Source: CAZEJS01 sp964512645 (GTDB lineage Bacteria; Actinomycetota; Geothermincolia; Fen-727; Anoxymicrobiaceae). From it: 64,000 bases of DNA. The stretch spans positions 1-64,000 of the forward strand of contig CAZEJS010000013.1 in NCBI GenBank assembly GCA_964512645.1. The letters run 5' to 3'. Position numbers and translations under genes: made by a program. The notes beneath the pieces were generated by a model, which ran no database searches, was not told the origin of the DNA, and worked only from the letters and a program-made list of their open reading frames with translations. The number at the start of each line of letters is the position of its first letter. The first letter of the stretch is position 1. This document shows positions 58,920-64,000 of this stretch, piece after piece.

Positions 58920-61900
58920 ATGTCCGGACTGAAAACGAGGACAAGCCCGTTTCGCCACTGGGTCACCCCGGTCGTGATAATCGCGATGGCCGCCACCGTG
59001 CTGGGGTTTGCCTGGCTTGCGCCGGAGAGGGCGGCCGCGCTCGGCATGTTCGAGAACGAGAAGATCCACCAGCTCATCTACCCGACGTTCGGGAACCCGG
59101 CAATCGTCAGGAAGGGCGAGACTTTCACCTTGGAGTTCGACCCGCGCCTGGGAACGCCGGGCGCGCTGGCGAAAGCGACGGATTGGGAGATCAGCGTTCA
59201 GTCGTCCGTTGACCGCTACCCGGTGACCGGCTCCCTCCAGGTCACCTCCTTCCTCGCCGAGAACAGCAAGGTGTGGCCGAACCTGAGCGATTTCCAGGTC
59301 TGGCGGGTCCGTGTCAGGGTCCCCGAATCCCTTCCCGAGGACCTCTACGACCTCACGGTGAAGGGCAAGATCGGCGGAACCTGGATAACCGACAGCCAGC
59401 CCCACGCTCTCCAGGCGGTCAACGAGATCAAAGACAGGTTCTCTTTCTGCCAGCTCACCGACATCCACGTGTTCGGCCCCGAATGCTCGTACCCCTCGAG
59501 CAACCACAAGGAGCGCAACAACAGGCATACCGACTACCGTCCGGACGACGACGGGTACGGGGCGAAGTACTACCACAAGACGATCCAGCAACTGAACCGC
59601 ACCAGGCCGGACTTCTGCATCTTCTCCGGCGACTACATGTTCGGGCAGAAATACTTCACCAAGAGCCACGGCGCCCCCTGGGGAACGACCACGGAGTACG
59701 AGTACGAGATGCTGTGGTTCTACCAGGAAACCCTGAAGCTGGAAGTGCCGGTGTTCGTGCTCATGGGCAACCACGACGGATACGCCGAACCCATGGGGCA
59801 GGCCGCCGGCGAGGACTGGCACGAGAACTGGAAGAAACTCTGGGGCCCGCTCTACTACTCGTTCGATTACAACGACTGCCACTTCACACTGTGCAACTCC
59901 ATGGACTGGTCCAGGGCGGACAGGGAGCTGTTCGACTGGCTGGGGATAATAATGCAGCCGGGCAAGTACCTGGGCCAGTTCCGGGGAGGGGGGGACACCT
60001 GGCAGAAGGGCTGCAGCGAGGCCAGGCTGGCGGCGATCGACGAGAGCAGGTTCACCGGTCAGCTCGCCTGGATGCGCGACGACCTCAAGTCCCACCAGTC
60101 CTCCCGCCTGCGGGTGATGGTTATGCACCACGACCCGTGGAAGGATACCGGCTCCGGTTCGATGTGGGAGGGCCTGGTCTGGCCGAACATGGGCGACGGC
60201 GAGGGCCGCCTGGCAAGCATACGCCTGGCTAAGGATTACCGGGTATCGCTGGTGCTCAGCGGACATGACCATTCCGACTTCTACGGGGAAGTGCCGTGGT
60301 CCGACGGGAGCGGCAAGGTGCAGTACGCGAACACCACGTCGGTCTCCTTCCAGGCGGACGGCAACTCCGACTCCTACCCCGGTTACCGCAGGGTCTTCGT
60401 CAACGACGGGTCGCTTGGAAGCTTCAACTACCAGGACCCCAAATGGTCGTACCCGACCTACGACGGCTGCAACGTGGGAGGGACGACCGACCTGAGCCGT
60501 CTGAGCGCCCCGGCGGTGGAGTCGGCGTTCACCGCGGGGTTGGGCACCGCCACCGACGCTACCTGCACCATTAACAACCACCTGGCGAAAGACATGAACG
60601 GCTGCTACATGGAGTTCCCCATGCCGATACTCTCCGGCGGCTACTACTACGTCCTCGAGAACGGCACGCCGGGCGAGGTGTACGACAACAAGGCGTCCGG
60701 CCCAAGCCACAGGATCTACCAGATGAGATGCGACGTGCCTGCCGGCCAGGTCAAAGCCGTGCGGGTGCGCAAGAGCGCCAGGCCGGACATCACCCCCCCG
60801 AAAGGCTCGGTGACGATAAACGACGGGGCGCCCAGCACGACCTCGCGGCGCGTCACCCTGGACATCAAGGTCACCGACGCCGGCGGCTCGGGCATCAACG
60901 GCATGATGGTGTCCAACAGGTCCGATTTCCGCGGCGCCTCGTGGGAGAGCTTCAGCTCGCGGAAGAGCTGGATGCTGGAGGATGGGGACATCGGGCCGCG
61001 GCGCGTCTACGTGAAGGTGCGCGACGGGGCGATGCCGCCGAACACCGCGGTGTTCACCGACGACATCATTTACGGCGCGCAGGTGGACCCGGGCGGCCCG
61101 AACCGGGTCTGGTACTTCGCCGAGGGGTGCACCCGGGCCGGGTTCGAGGAGTGGCTGTCCATTCAGAACCCCAACGACAAGAAGGTGGACCTGGACATTA
61201 CGTACATGACCGCGACCGGGCATAACGTGAGCCGGTCGCTGACCGCCGCCCCGCACTCCAGGGCGACCATCAGCGTCAACGAGGCCGTGGGCCCGGACCA
61301 GGACGTGTCGGCCAGGGTAGAGGCGTCATTGCCGGTGGTCGCGGAGCGTCCCATGTATTTCGGCTACGGGCCCGGCTGGGTCGGAGGGTCGGCCATCATC
61401 GGAACCAACAGCCCCAAGTCCAGGTGGTACTTCGCGGAAGGATGCACCCGGGAGGACGCCGGCTTCAACTGCCACACCTGGTTGTGCCTGCAGAACCCGG
61501 GGGAACGCGACGCCAGGGCGACCGTCACTTACATGCTCGAGGGGGGCGGAGTCAAGAAGAAGGAGATCAGCCTCCCGGCGAAGAGCCGTGCCACCGAGTG
61601 CGCGAACTGGACGGTAGGTCCCGGCCACGACGTGTCGGCGCTGGTGGAGGCGACCGCCCCGATAGTCTGCGAAAGGCCCATGTACTTCGTGCTCCGGGGC
61701 GACTGGAACGGGGGCCACGCGGTCCTGGGTACGAGCGCCCCTGCTAACGAGTGGTACCTGGCGGAGGGCACCACGCACGCCGGGTTCCTGACCTATGTCT
61801 GCCTGCAGAACCCCGGAAAGACCGCCGCGGGGGTGACCGTGGACTTCATGCTCCAGGGCGCGTCGGCGAAGCCGCTGGAGCTCCAGCTCCCCGCCAGCAG

Positions 61901-62384
61901 CCGCAAGACCATCCTGGTCAACGACCATGTTCCCCCGGGACACAACGTGAGCGTACGCATCAACAGCGACCGGCCCATCGTCGCCGAGAGGCCGATGTAC
62001 TTCTCCTACGGGCCGGGCTGGAACGGAGGTTCGTGCGTCAACGCGGCGATGAAGCCGCACAGGAAGTGGAGCTTCGCCGAGGGGTGCACCCGGCCGGGGT
62101 TCGAGCAATGGTTCTGCATCCAGAACCCGGGCGACTCGGACGCCAGGGTGCTGCTGGAGTACGCGCTGCAGGACGGCACCGTCAAGAAGCAGGAGGTGAG
62201 GGTCCCGGCCGAGTCCAGGTTCACCGTCAAGGTGAACGACGCGCTGGGCAACGGCCACTACGACGTGGCCACCACGGTGTCGTCTGGCACCCCGATAATC
62301 GTCGAGCGCCCGATGTACTTCAACTACAAGGGCAAATGGGCCGGCGGCGACTGCGTGATGGGATCGGGCTCGGACGACCGCTGA
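58920..62384 (+). CDS. Large secreted metallophosphoesterase with four C-terminal W-Y-F-A-E-G repeats
   Basis: 1154 residues from ATG 58920. A signal or anchor helix lies at about 14-33. Calcineurin-type motifs: Q-L-T-D-I-H, F-S-G-D-Y, M-G-N-H-D, M-H-H-D-P, S-G-H-D-H-S-D. An Ig-like beta domain follows (D-I-T-P-P-K-G-S-V-T-I-N-D-G-A). From residue 731 four repeats of 105-109 residues start W-Y-F-A-E-G-C-T-R or W-x-L/F-A-E-G and include the Q-N-P and E-R-P-M-Y-F motifs. Exported phosphatase or phosphodiesterase, possibly for nutrient scavenging or surface modification. Confidence 0.9.
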   Translation: MSGLKTRTSPFRHWVTPVVIIAMAATVLGFAWLAPERAAALGMFENEKIHQLIYPTFGNPAIVRKGETFTLEFDPRLGTPGALAKATDWEISVQSSVDRYPVTGSLQVTSFLAENSKVWPNLSDFQVWRVRVRVPESLPEDLYDLTVKGKIGGTWITDSQPHALQAVNEIKDRFSFCQLTDIHVFGPECSYPSSNHKERNNRHTDYRPDDDGYGAKYYHKTIQQLNRTRPDFCIFSGDYMFGQKYFTKSHGAPWGTTTEYEYEMLWFYQETLKLEVPVFVLMGNHDGYAEPMGQAAGEDWHENWKKLWGPLYYSFDYNDCHFTLCNSMDWSRADRELFDWLGIIMQPGKYLGQFRGGGDTWQKGCSEARLAAIDESRFTGQLAWMRDDLKSHQSSRLRVMVMHHDPWKDTGSGSMWEGLVWPNMGDGEGRLASIRLAKDYRVSLVLSGHDHSDFYGEVPWSDGSGKVQYANTTSVSFQADGNSDSYPGYRRVFVNDGSLGSFNYQDPKWSYPTYDGCNVGGTTDLSRLSAPAVESAFTAGLGTATDATCTINNHLAKDMNGCYMEFPMPILSGGYYYVLENGTPGEVYDNKASGPSHRIYQMRCDVPAGQVKAVRVRKSARPDITPPKGSVTINDGAPSTTSRRVTLDIKVTDAGGSGINGMMVSNRSDFRGASWESFSSRKSWMLEDGDIGPRRVYVKVRDGAMPPNTAVFTDDIIYGAQVDPGGPNRVWYFAEGCTRAGFEEWLSIQNPNDKKVDLDITYMTATGHNVSRSLTAAPHSRATISVNEAVGPDQDVSARVEASLPVVAERPMYFGYGPGWVGGSAIIGTNSPKSRWYFAEGCTREDAGFNCHTWLCLQNPGERDARATVTYMLEGGGVKKKEISLPAKSRATECANWTVGPGHDVSALVEATAPIVCERPMYFVLRGDWNGGHAVLGTSAPANEWYLAEGTTHAGFLTYVCLQNPGKTAAGVTVDFMLQGASAKPLELQLPASSRKTILVNDHVPPGHNVSVRINSDRPIVAERPMYFSYGPGWNGGSCVNAAMKPHRKWSFAEGCTRPGFEQWFCIQNPGDSDARVLLEYALQDGTVKKQEVRVPAESRFTVKVNDALGNGHYDVATTVSSGTPIIVERPMYFNYKGKWAGGDCVMGSGSDDR
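61110..62384 (+). repeat. Four tandem W-Y-F-A-E-G protein repeats
   Basis: Repeats begin at 61110, 61425, 61752 and 62067, giving units of 315, 327, 315 and about 318 bases. DNA identity is modest, so the copies are old. The same repeat type occurs four times in the minus-strand protease (within 56199-57575). Confidence 0.85.
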
Positions 62385-62531
62385 GCCGCGGGAGGCGGGA
62401 GACCGGGACCCGTGCGGGCGGGTTCGTCCCTCCACGGCATGTCCGCGCGGCGCCGGACCGTTTGGCGGCTCGAACAACACACGCGTGTCGGATCGAATTG
62501 CCCACCGCGCCACGGACCGACGAAGAAGCGG

Positions 62532-64000
62532 TCAGCGAGCGCCGCCCTTGAAGGACTTGACGGTCGCGCCGAGGTTTTCGAAATCGAAGGCCGGGGCGCA
62601 GATGCGCCCGTAGAGGGCCAGTATCCCGGGCGTTTTGAACCGGCTTCCCAGCACGATGACGACCGGCGTGTTGTAATGGGTCGCCACCTCGACGCTCTCG
62701 GAGACGTCGGCGTCTTCCAGCTCGGGAATCGCCTTGATGATCCCCAGGGCGTTTGCCTTCCCCTCCCTGCGGTAGTAGATCGTGGTAGAAGCGAGAGGAT
62801 GCATCGCCTGCCCCTGGTAAACGTTGCCGTGGCCCAACAGCTTCAGTTCCTGGGCCACGGTAGCAACGGCCCGGTTTGATGACCCGGTCCCGCTGAGCAC
62901 GGTTATCGCGTCGGCGTCCGGCGCGTTCAGTATCTCCGCGCGTGAGACCCCTTCGTTCTTCATCTTTTCGAGCAGGGCGCTCGATATCCGGTTCTTCGAC
63001 TCGACCTGGCCCGCCATCCTCCTGATGAGCGACCTGTCGGGGACGAAGTAGCTGACCCCTTTGATGTATTCGTCGACGCCCGGGACCGTGGCGAACTGGA
63101 CATCTTCCGGCTTCAGTTCGCGCAGCTCGAGCGCGAGGTCTATCAGTTCTCCCCCGGTGTAGTCGAGCTTGCAGTTCGAGGCCACGATGTCCGCCAGACG
63201 GTTGGCCGTCCAGGCGCTTTTCATCGCCTGGGCCTTCTCCATGAGCGCCTTGATCAGGGTGTGCTGGCTCTGGATCCTGTCCAGGTCGCCGTTATCGGCG
63301 TTGCGGCTGCGCACCAGGACCAGTGCCTGCCAGCCGTCGAGCTTGAGATCCCCGGCCGGGAGGTAACCGGCGTGGGGGTCGTCTATGGGCTTGCTCAGGT
63401 GGATGGGGATGCCCCCCAGGGCGTTGACGATCTTCTGAAACCCGTTGAACTGCATGCTGACGTAGTGGTGCACGTCGATGCCCAGCAGGTCCTTCACCGC
63501 GGATATCGCCCCCGCCGGCCCTCCGAAGGCGTGGGCCGCGTTTATCTTCTGGGTGCCGTGGCCGGGCAGCTCGACCATGGTGTCCCGGGGGATCGATATC
63601 ACCACGGCCTTCCTGTCCCGCTCCTGGATGCAGGCCAGCATCATGACGTCGCTGCGGCAGTAGCCGCCCTCGCCCTTCGAGCTGCCGGCGTCGCTGCCCA
63701 GGATAAGCGTGTTCACGCTCCTGTCCGGGTCTTCTGAGAGCCTGGTCAGGGCTTTTTGGACCCGCTCGCCCTCGTGGCCCTTCACGTGGGCTCCCCCAAG
63801 CTTCAGAGACAGGTAGGTGTTCGCCGCGAGCCTGGCGATGGGTTTTCCGAAAAAGACAACCGTGCAGACGAGCGCGGCCAGCAGGAGAAGGAGGATGACA
63901 AGGCGGTAGCGGCGCCGGCGCGGCCTGTGCCCGTTCGTTCCCGGGGCGCCTGCCCGTGCGCCGCGCGCCCTCGATTCGGCGCGTCTCCGCCTGACTTCTC
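62532..64000 (-). CDS. LytR-CpsA-Psr (LCP) family protein, cut by right window edge
   Basis: Open to the right edge, so the N-terminus is incomplete. Near the edge are a basic Arg-rich segment and a membrane helix (V-I-L-L-L-L-L-A-A-L-V-C-T). The LCP core follows: L-I-L-G-S-D, R-S-D-V-M-M-L, S-I-P-R-D-T, K-I-N-A-A-H-A-F-G-G, then L-V-R-S-R and D-L-D-R-I-Q-S-Q. A C-terminal LytR_C-like domain (V-L-S-G-T-G-S-S-N-R-A) is present. Attaches glycopolymers to peptidoglycan. Last 147 bases before 62532 contain no gene. Confidence 0.9.
   Translation of the reverse strand, partial: EVRRRRAESRARGARAGAPGTNGHRPRRRRYRLVILLLLLAALVCTVVFFGKPIARLAANTYLSLKLGGAHVKGHEGERVQKALTRLSEDPDRSVNTLILGSDAGSSKGEGGYCRSDVMMLACIQERDRKAVVISIPRDTMVELPGHGTQKINAAHAFGGPAGAISAVKDLLGIDVHHYVSMQFNGFQKIVNALGGIPIHLSKPIDDPHAGYLPAGDLKLDGWQALVLVRSRNADNGDLDRIQSQHTLIKALMEKAQAMKSAWTANRLADIVASNCKLDYTGGELIDLALELRELKPEDVQFATVPGVDEYIKGVSYFVPDRSLIRRMAGQVESKNRISSALLEKMKNEGVSRAEILNAPDADAITVLSGTGSSNRAVATVAQELKLLGHGNVYQGQAMHPLASTTIYYRREGKANALGIIKAIPELEDADVSESVEVATHYNTPVVIVLGSRFKTPGILALYGRICAPAFDFENLGATVKSFKGGAR

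Overview
The window is high-GC bacterial chromosome (roughly two thirds G+C by eye). It most resembles an uncultured Actinomycetota-like lineage. The evidence is the composition, a PASTA-less PknB-type kinase, a DrrAB-type exporter under a MarR repressor, an IdeR/DtxR-type iron box, a LytR-CpsA-Psr protein, a CCA-encoding tRNA-Lys, and two secreted enzymes carrying tandem W-Y-F/L-A/P-E-G repeats. This assignment is inference; no rRNA is present. Two genes run off the edges (left, minus strand; right, minus strand).

Layout. 1-1640 is an AT-rich island, clearly different from the rest: an IS607-type serine recombinase without tnpB, followed by two tandem zinc-ribbon membrane paralogues. 1.9-4.0 kb is a zinc-ribbon Ser/Thr kinase with an extracytoplasmic sensor half. 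4.2-11.2 kb (minus) is a four-gene unit: CrtC/AttH-like protein, old-yellow-enzyme-type reductase, and an SbcD/SbcC-like nuclease-ATPase pair. 11.6-14.2 kb is a MarR repressor with its operator and an ABC-2 exporter. 14.4-19.7 kb holds redox and radical-SAM genes.

19.7-29.0 kb is the most unusual part: two facing batteries of iron-sulfur/NifX-type genes. The left battery (minus) has a DUF134 regulator, an Mrp-NifX fusion, two ferredoxin-containing MinD-like ATPases and a small Gly-rich zinc ribbon. The right battery (plus) has an MBL-fold enzyme, a CCG Fe-S protein, an iron-box-controlled MP-GDGTGP protein, a second DUF134 regulator, two more NifX-domain proteins, zinc ribbons and an IscU-like scaffold. 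Both DUF134 genes have the same palindrome, ATG-NN-CATATG-NN-CAT, just downstream of their -10 elements, and several unrelated proteins of the batteries share Gly/Arg-rich tails. I read this as one metal/Fe-S cluster handling system with its own repressor and an iron input.

29.0-33.4 kb is a Trk potassium-uptake operon (TrkH, double TrkA, single TrkA) with a tiny membrane peptide and an OB-fold-like protein. 33.5-50.7 kb is mixed: GMC oxidoreductase, transglutaminase lipoprotein, solute-binding lipoprotein, metallophosphoesterase, an Ntn-type lipoprotein, ferredoxin, RecQ with duplicated C-terminal domains, fumarase, a GNAT enzyme, an internally duplicated protein, and an orphan pilin. 51.0-64.0 kb carries pruA, a degenerate HD-GYP protein, a polysaccharide flippase, tRNA-Lys, an Fe-S domain protein, the two divergent secreted repeat proteins and the LCP protein.

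No CRISPR array, rRNA, prophage or recognisable riboswitch was seen. Start codons were often moved from the longest ORF to a downstream ATG/GTG/TTG with a good Shine-Dalgarno (SD); the reason is given per gene. Promoter calls are by eye.
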